A stretch of 64,000 bases of DNA from Seohaeicola_A nanhaiensis (GCF_042654245.1 NZ_JBHSGI010000031.1:1-64000), one strand, 5' to 3'. Counted from the stretch's first letter, positions 8,265-17,059 are shown. Notes: generated by a model not told the origin, from the sequence alone. Numbers and translations are program-made.

Positions 8265-9386
8265 TTGGAAACGAACGTTCAATCCTCATTCAAGACAGCT
8301 GTCGAAGCGCTTGCCGCCGGGCGCTGCGTGTTCATTCATGGGGAAAGCGGCGCTCGGCGCGCGGCCGTCATGGTCGTTGCCGCCACGCACTGCGATGCAC
8401 CCGGCGTCAACCTTCTTGCGAAACACGCGCGGGGCCTTGTCTGCCTTGCCATGACCGGCGAACAGGCCGCCCGGTTGGAACTGCGGATGCAACCTAGGCG
8501 CAACATGGCATCCGGGCAGACAGGATTCACGGTGTCCATCGAGGCGGCGCGGGGGGTGAGCACCGGCATTTCCGCAGAGGACCGAGCGCGCACCATTGCG
8601 GCGGCGATCGACCCTGCGAGCGGTCCGCGTGCGCTGCACACCCCGGGTCACGTCTTTCCCTACGTGGTGGCGGATGGCGGGACGCTATTGAAGCCGATGT
8701 TGCCCGAGGCCGCGCTGGACCTTGCGCGGCTGTCCGGGTGCGGGCCCTTTGCGGTGTTCTCCGACGTGCTGGATGACGAGGGTGAGCTGGCCGACATCGG
8801 CCATTTTCAGGCTTTGGCCGAGTCCCTGGACTGCGCCGTTCTGGACATCAAGGATCTGATCCTGGCCCGGCGCCGCACCGAGAAGATGGTGGAGCGCACC
8901 CATGCCACCTCGGCCGATACGGAGGAAGGCGGCATTTTCGCGGTCCAGCTTTATCGCAACCGGTTGTCGGGGGCGGAGCATATTGCGCTGATCAAGGGGA
9001 ATTTGTCCGCTGCAACGGGTGCCGTGCCGGTGCGGGTGCATTCGCTGAACATCACCGACGATATCCTGCGCTGGCGCAACTTCGGCCCTTCCGATCATGT
9101 CGGGCGTTACCTGCGGGCGGTCGATGCGCTGGGGTGCGGGGTGATCATCCTGATCCGGGAATCCTATGACACGACGCTCACCGAGCGGTTCGTCGCGCGT
9201 GAGCGGCAGGCCTCGACCGGCTATGGCTTTACCGAGTTGACCGACTTCGGCATTCCGGCGCAGATCCTTGCCGATCTTGGCGTGCGGCAGATCGAGCTTC
9301 TGTCGGAGAGCGAAGGGCAATATGGCAATCTGGCCGGATTCGGCATTTCCTGTGTCGGGACAAGACCGGTGTCCGATGCGGGATGA
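8265..9386 (+). CDS. Degenerate RibBA-like protein (DHBP synthase / GTP cyclohydrolase II homologue)
   Basis: About 373 residues from a TTG start (GGGAG at 8251-8255; alternative ATG at 8232). The N-terminal half aligns with RibB: HARGLVCLAMTGEQA, TGFTVSIEAARGVSTGISAEDRARTI, TPGHVFPYV and EAALDLARLSG. The metal-binding acidic loop expected as DREDEGD reads GESGARRAA, and the later C-E pair is gone (FSDV). The C-terminal half aligns with RibA (VRVHS, GIPAQILADLGVRQIELL) but lacks all three zinc cysteines, and the EGRGIGL and LTNNP motifs are replaced by RESYDTTL and LLSESE. It is probably not a riboflavin enzyme. It heads an operon of CoA-metabolism genes; its role is unknown. Confidence 0.75.
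   Translation: METNVQSSFKTAVEALAAGRCVFIHGESGARRAAVMVVAATHCDAPGVNLLAKHARGLVCLAMTGEQAARLELRMQPRRNMASGQTGFTVSIEAARGVSTGISAEDRARTIAAAIDPASGPRALHTPGHVFPYVVADGGTLLKPMLPEAALDLARLSGCGPFAVFSDVLDDEGELADIGHFQALAESLDCAVLDIKDLILARRRTEKMVERTHATSADTEEGGIFAVQLYRNRLSGAEHIALIKGNLSAATGAVPVRVHSLNITDDILRWRNFGPSDHVGRYLRAVDALGCGVIILIRESYDTTLTERFVARERQASTGYGFTELTDFGIPAQILADLGVRQIELLSESEGQYGNLAGFGISCVGTRPVSDAG
8272..8281. promoter_or_regulatory. CGAACGTTC palindrome at the RibBA-like start region
   Basis: ACGAACGTTC lies 7 bases after the proposed TTG start. The same CGAACGTTC core is at 17042, just upstream of a TetR gene, and at 56561. It may be an operator for that TetR regulator, but one such 8-bp palindrome alone could be chance. 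Confidence 0.35.
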
Positions 9387-10437
9387 GTCCGGCACATGCG
9401 CTCGGTTGCCCGTCTGGCGCACCGATGGGCTGGCGGACAGGCTGGCGGCGTATCTGACGGATCAGATGCGCGAACCTGTCACCGTATCGGCGTTGAAGCG
9501 CTTCACGGCGGGCCTGTCCTGGGTGACGGTGCTTTTCGTGATGCAGCCCGCCTCGGGCGCGGCGCGCGAAGCGATCCTGCGCATCGGAGATCCAAACGGA
9601 TTGCTGGCCCCCTACTCGACTTTGCCCGAGTATCTGACCTTCACGACGTTGAATGCGGAAACCGTTGTCCCGGTGCCGCGGGTCCTATGGCACAGCGATG
9701 ACCCGGCGACCTTTGGTGCGCCGTTCCTGATTGTCACGCGCCTGCGCGGCGAGACCCTGCTGCCGCGATGGCCGGGGGCGGAAAACGAGGTGCCCTATCC
9801 GTATGCCAAACAGGTGACCGAGGATTTTGCCACGCATCTCGCCGCGATTCACGGGTGTGCCTGGCGCGGAACGCCGATCGAGGCGCTGACCCCCGGGGCG
9901 ACGGTCGAGACCTGCACGCATATGGAAATCGACCGCTGGAGCACGCATGCGGCGGGCCCGTCCGGTGGTCTGGAAGACAATGCCATGCGATATGCCGCCG
10001 GATGGCTGCATGCCCATGCGCCGACGTCCGACGAGGTTGTACTGCTGCATGGCGACTATCGCGTGGGCAACTTCCTGGTAGATGACGGCCGGATTTCGGG
10101 CCTGTTGGACTGGGAGCTGACGCATCTTGGCGATCCGCACGAGGATCTCGCCTGGGCCGCGATGCGCACCTTCGGCGGCACCCGGACGACCCTGTCCGGG
10201 TTGCTGGACCTTCAGGCATTCCAGGAGCGATACGCGGCCGCGTCGGGCCGGCAGGTGGATCAGCACCGGGTGAGGTATTTCCAGGTTCTGGGACAGTTCA
10301 AGATGGCGTCGATGCTGGTGGGTACCGAGCAGCGGCTGCGCAATGGTGATCTGCACGACATCCGCCTTGCGGTGATGGCGCTGCAGAAGGCGACCACACT
10401 GATGGGCATGCTGAAGATGATCGAGATTGCGGCATGA
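9376..10437 (+). CDS. APH-fold phosphotransferase family protein (ACAD10-like kinase domain)
   Basis: This 353-residue protein has the aminoglycoside-phosphotransferase/choline-kinase fold. The catalytic loop LLHGDYRVGNFLV and the metal-binding segment LLDWELTHLGDPHEDLAW are intact, as in the kinase domain of ACAD10-type proteins that phosphorylate hydroxyacyl-CoA intermediates so a dehydrogenase can eliminate them. The start at 9376 overlaps the RibBA-like gene by 11 bases. ATGA coupling follows. In this acyl-CoA context, action on a hydroxyacyl compound is more likely than antibiotic resistance (inference). Confidence 0.85.
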   Translation: MRDESGTCARLPVWRTDGLADRLAAYLTDQMREPVTVSALKRFTAGLSWVTVLFVMQPASGAAREAILRIGDPNGLLAPYSTLPEYLTFTTLNAETVVPVPRVLWHSDDPATFGAPFLIVTRLRGETLLPRWPGAENEVPYPYAKQVTEDFATHLAAIHGCAWRGTPIEALTPGATVETCTHMEIDRWSTHAAGPSGGLEDNAMRYAAGWLHAHAPTSDEVVLLHGDYRVGNFLVDDGRISGLLDWELTHLGDPHEDLAWAAMRTFGGTRTTLSGLLDLQAFQERYAAASGRQVDQHRVRYFQVLGQFKMASMLVGTEQRLRNGDLHDIRLAVMALQKATTLMGMLKMIEIAA

Positions 10438-10850
10438 CCCTGGCGCTGACCCTTTATTTCGACGCGATCCGCAGCTCGCTGAAGGCCGAGGTGCTACCGC
10501 ATGTTCAGCATGAACACGCGCGCAGCCAGCTTCTTGGGGCGCTCGACGTTCTCGACAAGCTGTCCGCGCTGGCCGACTGGTCGCCCGCGCTGCAGGCCGA
10601 ACAGAACGCGGCGTTGTCGCAGGGGTTGAGCGAGCTGGGAAAGACGCCCGAGACCGGCGACGGCGATCCGGCAGAGGCGCTTGCAGGAAATGAGGCCGCC
10701 TTTGCGCGGGTGATCGCAGCGGTCTTTGCGTCCGGCGGAGACGTGGCTCTTCCGGCGGAAACCGAAGCGATCATTCAAAAGAGCTTGCGGGCCTATCTCG
10801 CGGCGGAGCGGTCGCGCATCGCCGCCGCCAATTATTCCGCCATGACCTGA
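10434..10850 (+). CDS. Unknown 138-residue protein coupled to the APH-like kinase
   Basis: I do not recognise this family. The protein is predicted soluble and mostly helical, with alanine- and leucine-rich segments and no signal peptide, cysteines or obvious catalytic motif. It starts inside the stop of the kinase gene (ATGA), which argues that the two act together, perhaps as a small subunit or chaperone. It is followed after 19 bases by the AttH-like gene with a ribosome-binding site near 10858. Confidence 0.7.
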   Translation: MTLALTLYFDAIRSSLKAEVLPHVQHEHARSQLLGALDVLDKLSALADWSPALQAEQNAALSQGLSELGKTPETGDGDPAEALAGNEAAFARVIAAVFASGGDVALPAETEAIIQKSLRAYLAAERSRIAAANYSAMT

Positions 10851-10869
10851 CCGGACAGAAGGACTTATC

Positions 10870-11976
10870 ATGCTTTCACCGCAAGACGACAATATCGGGC
10901 ATCAGCTGCCGACCACCTTCAACCATGTCGTGTCGAGCGATGATCGCTGGACCGAACGGTACTGGTATTCGGGTGCTCCGATCGACACTGGCGACGTGCT
11001 GCTGGACCTCGGGCTTGGCTGGTATCCGAACAAGAACATCATGGACATGTTCGCGGGCATCACGGTGGACAATGTCCAGCACAGCTATCGCGTCTCGCGG
11101 CAGCTGGGCTCGGCGCCGCTGGAAACCGCGGCGGGGGCGCTGCGGTTCGAGATCGTGGAAGGGCTGAAGCATCACAGGCTGACCCTGGCCGAGAACGATC
11201 TGGGTCTGAGTTTCGAGATCGACTGGCGGGCGAGCTTCAAGGGGCTGGAAGAACACCAGAGTTTTCGCCGCAAGCGGAACCGGGTGGAAGAGGACCTGAT
11301 CCGGATGACGCAATTCGGCCGCATGGAGGGCTGGATCGAACTGAACGGCCGCCGGATCGAGGTCAGCCCGGACACCTGGTATGCGCAGCGCGATCATTCC
11401 TGGGGAATCCGCTCGGTCATGCAGACCGACATGATCACGAACGGCACGCTGCCGACCTACAAGGACTTCTTCTGGTTCTGGTTGACCTACCAGTTTGAAG
11501 ACTTCGCAATCTCGCTGTTCCTGAAAGAGCGAAAGCCCGGCAAGCCGTTCTTTCTTTCGGGCCTGGAGATCGGCAGCGATGGTGAGGAGCGTGAGATCAT
11601 CGCCGTCGATCACGAGATCGAATGGGCGGATGATCCGCTGGGCCAGACCTGGTCGGGCGGTACTCTGGTGTTGCATTACGAGGACGGCGGGACGCGCGAA
11701 CTGACTTTGGTGCCGCAGCGGGGCCGGTTCTTCCTGAAGGGTGGCGGTTACGGCGGTCACCAGGGATGGGACCACGGCGACAACCGGGGAAAGCTGCACA
11801 GCGACCATTACGTCTGGGATCTGTCCGACCCCGAAACCCGGCGTCAGGCGCGCCAGCTGGGCGACCACTTCACCCGCGTCGAATGTGGCGGGCAGACCGG
11901 ATATGGCATGAGCGAATACGGGGTCGCCAAGGGCTATCCGAAATACCAGATCGCCCAACGGCACGAACCGTTGTGA
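10870..11976 (+). CDS. AttH/CrtC-like (lipocalin-type) protein of unknown function
   Basis: The 368-residue soluble protein has no signal peptide. It is rich in aromatic residues and beta-strand-like segments, and has the pattern WYAQRDHSWGIR in the middle, typical of the AttH/CrtC-like fold that includes carotenoid hydratase CrtC and many uncharacterised proteins of terpenoid or steroid clusters. FFWFWLTYQFED and an acidic, glycine-rich stretch (KGGGYGGHQGWDHGDNRG) follow. It is fourth in an operon between a kinase-like unit and a CoA ligase, so it may bind or hydrate a hydrophobic ligand. Family placement is by motif only. Confidence 0.6.
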   Translation: MLSPQDDNIGHQLPTTFNHVVSSDDRWTERYWYSGAPIDTGDVLLDLGLGWYPNKNIMDMFAGITVDNVQHSYRVSRQLGSAPLETAAGALRFEIVEGLKHHRLTLAENDLGLSFEIDWRASFKGLEEHQSFRRKRNRVEEDLIRMTQFGRMEGWIELNGRRIEVSPDTWYAQRDHSWGIRSVMQTDMITNGTLPTYKDFFWFWLTYQFEDFAISLFLKERKPGKPFFLSGLEIGSDGEEREIIAVDHEIEWADDPLGQTWSGGTLVLHYEDGGTRELTLVPQRGRFFLKGGGYGGHQGWDHGDNRGKLHSDHYVWDLSDPETRRQARQLGDHFTRVECGGQTGYGMSEYGVAKGYPKYQIAQRHEPL

Positions 11977-12005
11977 TGTAACGGGGCCGAAACCCGGAGG
12001 GGAAC

Positions 12006-13562
12006 ATGCGTCTAACTTCCAGTCTGACACGGGCGGTCCAGACCCGCGGGCGGTATCCGGCAACGATCTTTGCCGGCCGGACAAGAACCTGGTCGGAGGT
12101 GGGAGAGCGGGTCCGGTGCCTGGCCGGGGCGCTGGACGAGCTGGGCGTCGCGCCGACAGATCATGTGGCGATCCTGGCATTGAACAGCGACCGCTATGTG
12201 GAAGCCTTCTATGCCACCGCCTGGGCCGGTGGCGTGTCCGTCCCGCTGAACACGCGATGGTCGCTGACGGAAATCGCCTATGCACTGACGGATTCCGGGG
12301 CGCGGGTACTGCTAGTCGATGCCGCGTTCCGCGGGTTCCTTCCGGAGATACTTGCGGCAACGCAGGTACGGTCGGTCGTCTACATGGACGATGACACGCC
12401 GCCCGAGGGGGCATTGTCGTACGAGGGGCTGGTCGCGGGGGCGCAGCCGATGGACGAGCGGTCGGGCGTGGGCGACGATCTTTGCAGTATATGCTATACC
12501 GGGGGCACCACGGGGAAATCCAAGGGTGTGATGCTGTCGCACACCAATCTGGTCGTGGCGTCGATCAACTGGATTGCCTCGCTGCACTTCAGCGACGAAA
12601 CCGTGTTCATGCATTCTGCCGGCTTTTTCCATCTGGCCGGATCCATTCCCATGTTTGCGCTGACGCTGGCCGGTGGGACGCATGTCTGCCTGCCCAAGTT
12701 CGATGCCGAGCTGGGCATGGAGATCATCCAGACGCATCGGGTGAACTACTGCCTGTTCGTGCCGACGATGATCAACATGATCCTCAACCATCCGCGCGAG
12801 GCGGAGTTCGATCTGTCGAGCCTGCGTTATATCGAATATGGCGCATCGCCGATGTCGGAAAGCGTTCTGGCCAGGGCGCTGGAGCGACTGCCCGACTGCA
12901 CGTTCATACAGGGATACGGGATGACCGAATGCGCCGCGCTGGCGCTGTCGTTGCCGTGGCGCTACCACTTCGACGGGCCCGACTGGACCGCGAGACGGCT
13001 TGCCACCGGGCGCGCGGCCTATGGGTTGGACGTGAAGATCACCGCGCCGGGCGGCGGCCCGGAATTGCCGCGCGGCGAACACGGCGAGATTGCATTGCGT
13101 GGGCCGCAGGTGATGCTGGGCTACTGGAAGCAGCCCGAACTGACCGAGGCGGCCTTTCATGACGGTTGGCTGTGCAGCGGCGACGGCGGTTACATGGACG
13201 ACGATGGCTTCATCTATCTGACTGACCGGGTGAAGGACATGATCGTCAGCGGCGGCGAGAACGTCTATTCGAAGGAGGTCGAGAACGCGATCTTCAAGCA
13301 TCCGGCGGTGAAGGACTGCGCGGTGATCGCCATTCCCTCGGCCGAGTGGGGAGAGGCGGTTCACGCGGTGGTCGTCTGCAAGGCCGGACAGAGTGTCACG
13401 CTGACCGATCTCAGGACACATTGCGCCTCGTTGCTGGCCAACTACAAGTGTCCGCGCAGTATGGAGGTGATGGATGCGCTGCCGATTTCGGGGGCTGGCA
13501 AGACGCTGAAGGCAGAGCTGCGGGCGCCTCACTGGAAGAATGCGCCGCGTCCCGTCGGCTGA
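12006..13562 (+). CDS. Acyl-CoA synthetase (AMP-forming, FadD3-like size class)
   Basis: This 518-residue AMP-binding ligase has the P-loop CYTGGTTGKSKGVMLSH at about residues 162-178, YGMTECAAL near 300, and the C-terminal hinge and lysine motifs GDGGYMDDDGFIYLTDRVKDMIVSGGENVYSKEVE near 395-425, ending with the catalytic Lys of SGAGKTLKAELR. A GGAGG site precedes the ATG. It follows the AttH-like gene by 29 bases and is the only sure catalytic CoA enzyme of this operon, so it probably activates the acid that the neighbouring unknown proteins handle. Confidence 0.9.
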   Translation: MRLTSSLTRAVQTRGRYPATIFAGRTRTWSEVGERVRCLAGALDELGVAPTDHVAILALNSDRYVEAFYATAWAGGVSVPLNTRWSLTEIAYALTDSGARVLLVDAAFRGFLPEILAATQVRSVVYMDDDTPPEGALSYEGLVAGAQPMDERSGVGDDLCSICYTGGTTGKSKGVMLSHTNLVVASINWIASLHFSDETVFMHSAGFFHLAGSIPMFALTLAGGTHVCLPKFDAELGMEIIQTHRVNYCLFVPTMINMILNHPREAEFDLSSLRYIEYGASPMSESVLARALERLPDCTFIQGYGMTECAALALSLPWRYHFDGPDWTARRLATGRAAYGLDVKITAPGGGPELPRGEHGEIALRGPQVMLGYWKQPELTEAAFHDGWLCSGDGGYMDDDGFIYLTDRVKDMIVSGGENVYSKEVENAIFKHPAVKDCAVIAIPSAEWGEAVHAVVVCKAGQSVTLTDLRTHCASLLANYKCPRSMEVMDALPISGAGKTLKAELRAPHWKNAPRPVG

Positions 13563-13600
13563 CGGCGGCCCTGTTTCGAGAAAGACTACGGGAGATCTCG

Positions 13601-14170
13601 ATGACTTTACCGACCTCGGTCGAACGTGAGGAAAGCCACCTGCGGACCTACCGGTTTCAGGCCTATCGCCGCAAGGACGGGCTGTGGGATATCGATGCGA
13701 CGGTTCAGGACAGCAAGCCCTATGTCTATTTCGACCACACAAGGGGTGCGATGGAGCCCGGCGCGTTCATCCACAACATCTCGGTTAGAGTCACGTTCGA
13801 CGGGGATTTCGTGGTGCGCGACATCGTCTGCGCGCTGGACGACACGCCCTATCTGTTCTGTCAGGGCGGCGGAGACAACCTGCCGCATCTGGTAGGGGCG
13901 AACCTGATGAAGGGCTGGCGGCAGCGCGTGGGCGAGGTGCTGGGTGCGACAAGCGGCTGCACGCATCTGCGGGAAATGCTGCTGAGCGTACGGACCGTGG
14001 CGTTTCAGACGCTGTCGTCGGAGTGGGAGAACCGGACCGAGCCCGACAGCCTGCACACCGAGACGCTGACCACGCGGCCGGCGTATCTGGGCGGGTGTCA
14101 TGGGATGGCGCTGGACGGTCCGGTGGTCGCCACGCATTTTCCCCAGTTCAGCATTCGTCGCGAGGAGTGA
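13601..14170 (+). CDS. DUF2889 family protein
   Basis: The 189-residue protein carries the DUF2889 pattern: DGLWDIDATVQDSKPY near the N-terminus, HNISVRVTFDGDFVVRDIVCALDDTPY in the middle, and LVGANLMKGWRQRV followed by GCTHLREMLL and AFQTL toward the end. The function of the family is not established. The start at 13601 is preceded by GGGAGATC; the upstream open frame lies inside the ligase gene. It is the last gene of the 8.2-14.2 kb operon and converges on the crotonase gene with 6 bases between them. Confidence 0.75.
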   Translation: MTLPTSVEREESHLRTYRFQAYRRKDGLWDIDATVQDSKPYVYFDHTRGAMEPGAFIHNISVRVTFDGDFVVRDIVCALDDTPYLFCQGGGDNLPHLVGANLMKGWRQRVGEVLGATSGCTHLREMLLSVRTVAFQTLSSEWENRTEPDSLHTETLTTRPAYLGGCHGMALDGPVVATHFPQFSIRREE

Positions 14171-14176
14171 CGGCGG

Positions 14177-14926
14177 TCAGCCCGACTTTTTCAGGAAGGC
14201 GTCCCGTGCCGCCCGATGTTCGGCGGACTGCAGCAGAGTGAGGTAAGACGCCATCTCCCGCGAGAGAACGGCGTCGAGCGAGCCGGCGTTCTCGGTCAGC
14301 ATCGCCTTGACATGGCCCTTCGCCTCTTGCGTGAAGGCGGCCAGTTCGCGCGCCCGAGTGATGGCGGTCTCGATCAGCTGACCCTCGGCGCTGATCTCGT
14401 CGGCAAGTCCGATGCGCACCGCTTCCTCTGCGCCCGTGATGCTGCCCGACAGCAACATCCGCCGCGCGCGGCCCTCACCGACGCGACGCGGCAGGGTGAA
14501 GCCAAGCGCGAGGTCGGGCGGCAGGCCGACACGCCCGAAAGAGGCAGAGAAACGCGCGCTCGGGTCGACAATGACCTGATCGCAGCAGAGCGCCAGCGAC
14601 ATGCCCGCGCCATAGGCGGGGCCGGCCACGGCGGCAACGACGGGCCGGGTGCCGGCGAGAAGCATCCGGACGACATCGTGCAGGATCGTCATGCGCGCCC
14701 GCGCCACCTCGCGGTCCGATGTCATGGCCGAGATGTCACCGCCCGAGCAGAAGCTGCCCCCTGCCCCGGACAGGACAATCGCGCGGACAGAGGGATCTGT
14801 CTGCGCCGCAACGATTGCCTCGCGCAGTTCGCGCCGCAGGATGTCGGTCAGCGCGTTTTTCTTGCCGGGCACATTGAGCTCCAGGTGGAGGAGACTGTCG
14901 TGCGCCGTGGCGGTCAGCTGTTCCAT
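14177..14926 (-). CDS. Enoyl-CoA hydratase/isomerase (PaaG-like crotonase)
   Basis: The 249-residue crotonase starts at 14926; an upstream in-frame stretch is not family-like. The oxyanion-hole segments are GAGGSFCSGGDISAM and AGPAYGAGMSLALCCD. The second catalytic region reads FGRVGLPPDLALGFTLPRRVG, with P-D where hydratases have a Glu, which resembles PaaG-type isomerases. It may therefore isomerise or rearrange a double bond rather than hydrate (inference). It is divergent from the SDR gene across a 127-bp promoter region holding a CCGG-N4-CCGG dyad. Confidence 0.85.
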   Translation of the reverse strand: MEQLTATAHDSLLHLELNVPGKKNALTDILRRELREAIVAAQTDPSVRAIVLSGAGGSFCSGGDISAMTSDREVARARMTILHDVVRMLLAGTRPVVAAVAGPAYGAGMSLALCCDQVIVDPSARFSASFGRVGLPPDLALGFTLPRRVGEGRARRMLLSGSITGAEEAVRIGLADEISAEGQLIETAITRARELAAFTQEAKGHVKAMLTENAGSLDAVLSREMASYLTLLQSAEHRAARDAFLKKSG

Positions 14927-15008
14927 CGAGATGCGTCCTTTGTCGTCAGCTTGGCCCGGCCAGGCTATGCTGATTTGCTGCACTGGGCGTCGATGCTGGC
15001 TTGCAAAT

Positions 15009-15022
15009 ACCGGCCGTCCGGT
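15009..15022. promoter_or_regulatory. ACCGG-CCGT-CCGGT dyad in the crotonase/SDR divergent promoter
   Basis: Perfect 5-bp arms ACCGG and CCGGT flank CCGT and are followed by TTTATTTAAA, which may be the -10 region for the SDR. The dyad at 26033, read on the minus strand, shows the same layout (CCGG-N4-CCGGTTTAAT). It probably binds one of the two TetR proteins encoded nearby. Confidence 0.5.
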
Positions 15023-15053
15023 TTTATTTAAAGGAAATTGTGGGAGGCTTCCA

Positions 15054-15959
15054 GTGCTGAAAGACAAGGTGATCATCGTAACGGGTGCCGGGGGCGGCAT
15101 CGGTCGGGCGCTGGCATTGGAATGCGCGCGCGCCGGCGCGGCGGTTGTCGTCAACGATATCGGCGTGTCGCTAAGCGGCGAGGCGGATGACCTTGGCGCT
15201 GCTGAGAAGGTTGTGCAGCAAATCAAATCCGCCGGTGGAGAGGCGGTTGCCGCGACGCAAAGCGTATCGGACCCCGGCGAGGCGCAAGCCATCGTGCGCA
15301 CGGCGATCGACCATTTCGGTCGTATCGACGGGGTGATCAACAACGCGGGCATCCTGCGCGACGGCTTCTTTCACAAGATGAGCCACGAGAATTTCGACTC
15401 GGTGGTCAAGGTTCATCTGTACGGAAGTTTCAACATCAGCCGCGCGGCTGCGATGCATTTCAAGGATCAGGGCTCGGGCGCCTTTGTCCACATGACATCG
15501 ACCTCGGCGCTGATCGGGAATTTTGGCCAGGCCAACTACATGGCCGCCAAGATGGGGATCGTGGCGCTGTCCAAGTCCATCGCGCTGGACATGGAGCGCT
15601 TTGGCGTGAAATCGAACTGTATCGCCCCCTTCGCCTGGAGCCGGATGACCAGTTCCCTGCCCACCGATACGCCGGAACAGATCGCGCGAGTGGAGAAGTT
15701 CAAGCAGATGGTGCCCGAGAAAATCGCGCCGCTGGCGATCTCGCTGTTGTCGGGCGACGAGCGGGCGCCATCGGGGCAAATCTTCTGCGTGCGCAACAAC
15801 GAAATCATGCTGATGAGCCAGCCGCGTCCGCTGCGGTCGGTTCAGCGTGGCGAGGGTTGGACGCCCGAGACGGTGCTGGATCATGCGCTGCCGTCGATGG
15901 CCGCTCAATTCTACCCGCTGGAACGCTCGGAGCATGTGTTCACCTGGGATCCCGTCTGA
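15054..15959 (+). CDS. SDR-family 3-hydroxyacyl-CoA dehydrogenase (MFE-2-like)
   Basis: About 301 residues from a GTG start at 15054, which has GGGAGG at 15042-15047. The NAD-binding motif TGAGGGIG is at residues 10-17, followed by NNAGILRD and the catalytic pair in NYMAAK. The insert VVNDIGVSLSGEADDLGAAEKVV and the phrase GILRDGFFHKMSHENFDSVVKVHLYGSFN are hallmarks of the (3R)-hydroxyacyl-CoA dehydrogenase part of multifunctional enzyme type 2, here as a stand-alone protein. It is followed after 30 bases by the nitronate monooxygenase-like gene. Confidence 0.88.
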   Translation: MLKDKVIIVTGAGGGIGRALALECARAGAAVVVNDIGVSLSGEADDLGAAEKVVQQIKSAGGEAVAATQSVSDPGEAQAIVRTAIDHFGRIDGVINNAGILRDGFFHKMSHENFDSVVKVHLYGSFNISRAAAMHFKDQGSGAFVHMTSTSALIGNFGQANYMAAKMGIVALSKSIALDMERFGVKSNCIAPFAWSRMTSSLPTDTPEQIARVEKFKQMVPEKIAPLAISLLSGDERAPSGQIFCVRNNEIMLMSQPRPLRSVQRGEGWTPETVLDHALPSMAAQFYPLERSEHVFTWDPV

Positions 15960-15989
15960 TTTGGTTCACCTTTAGATCGAGGAATGATC

Positions 15990-16961
15990 ATGCGATTGAA
16001 GACGCGGATAACCGAGCTGTTGGGTATCGAACATCCTGTCGTCATGGGCGGTCTGACGTTCTATGGCCGGGCGGAACTGGCCTCGGCCGTGTCCAATGCC
16101 GGAGCCCTTGGGATGCTGACTGCTCTCACAGCGGGGTCTCCCGAGGGCCTGTCCCGTGAAATCGCGCGATGCCGCGACATGACTGACAAGCCGTTCGGGG
16201 TGAATCTGACGCTGCTGCCGACGATCAATCCAATTCCCTATGACGAATACCGGGATGCGATCATCGAGGGCGGCGTGGTGGCAGTCGAGACGGCCGGGCG
16301 CGCACCGACCGACCATTTGCCGCAACTGAAGGGCGCCGGGATCAAGGTGATTCACAAGTGCGCCTCGGTTCGGCATGCCGTTTCGGCCGAGAAGATGGGG
16401 GTCGACGTGATCTCGATCGACGGTTTCGAATGCGCCGGACATCCGGGAGAGGATGATGTGGGCGGGCTGGTCCTGATCCCCGCGACGGCGGACCGTATCC
16501 GCATCCCGATGATCGCCTCGGGTGGCTTCGGGGACGGGCGCGGCCTTGCCGCCGCCTTGATGCTGGGGGCCGAGGGGATCAACATGGGGACGCGGTTCTG
16601 CGCCACGCAGGAGGCGCCGGCCCATCCGGATATCAAGCGGCTGTACGTCGACAAGGACGAGCGGGACACCAATCTTATCTTCCGCCGATTGCGCAACACG
16701 GCGCGGGTGATGAAAACCTCGGTTTCCGATGAGGTCGTCGAGCGATTGGCGCATCCGGACGCCACCTTTGCGGATGTTGCGGAGCTGGTGGCCGGCACCC
16801 GGGGCAGGCAGGCGCTGGTTGACGGGAACGCCGATGGCGGGATCATCTGGGCCGGACAGGTGATGGGGCTGATCCATGATCTTCCGAAATGTGACGCGCT
16901 GGTCGGGCGGATCGTGCGCGATGCCTGCGATCTGATGCGCCGCTGCCCTGTGGTGGAGTGA
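15990..16961 (+). CDS. Nitronate monooxygenase / 2-nitropropane dioxygenase-like flavoprotein
   Basis: The 323-residue TIM-barrel FMN protein starts at the second of two close ATGs (15990), because GAGG at 15979-15982 is correctly spaced only for that one. Typical features are IEHPVVMGG near the start, GIKVIHKCAS, DGFECAGHPGEDDVGG, MIASGGFGDGRGLAAALMLGAEGINMGTRF and the C-terminal helices. Members of this family in acyl-CoA clusters are often mis-named and may act on CoA thioesters or detoxify nitronates; the substrate here is unknown. It is co-transcribed with the SDR. Confidence 0.85.
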   Translation: MRLKTRITELLGIEHPVVMGGLTFYGRAELASAVSNAGALGMLTALTAGSPEGLSREIARCRDMTDKPFGVNLTLLPTINPIPYDEYRDAIIEGGVVAVETAGRAPTDHLPQLKGAGIKVIHKCASVRHAVSAEKMGVDVISIDGFECAGHPGEDDVGGLVLIPATADRIRIPMIASGGFGDGRGLAAALMLGAEGINMGTRFCATQEAPAHPDIKRLYVDKDERDTNLIFRRLRNTARVMKTSVSDEVVERLAHPDATFADVAELVAGTRGRQALVDGNADGGIIWAGQVMGLIHDLPKCDALVGRIVRDACDLMRRCPVVE

Positions 16962-17041
16962 GCGTGCACGGGTCGCGCATTTCCTTTGCTCGGTTGCGGG
17001 GAATATGTTCTGCTGATAGACGAAACCCGAATTTCATAATC

Positions 17042-17051
17042 CGAACGTTCG
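17042..17051. promoter_or_regulatory. CGAACGTTCG palindrome, likely TetR auto-operator
   Basis: A perfect 10-bp palindrome ends 8 bases before the TetR start codon at 17060, the usual place for autoregulation. The minus-strand reading CGAACGTTCGGATTATG resembles CGAACGTTCAGGATTATTG at 56561 with one inserted base, and the core recurs at 8272. Confidence 0.5.
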
Positions 17052-17059
17052 ACGTATAG

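Noticed and set aside
8265..9386. Functional riboflavin biosynthesis gene ribBA
   Set aside because: The zinc cysteines and the acidic metal-binding loop are missing.
9376..10437. Aminoglycoside resistance gene
   Set aside because: The APH fold is shared, but the operon context and the ACAD10-like motifs point to acyl metabolism.
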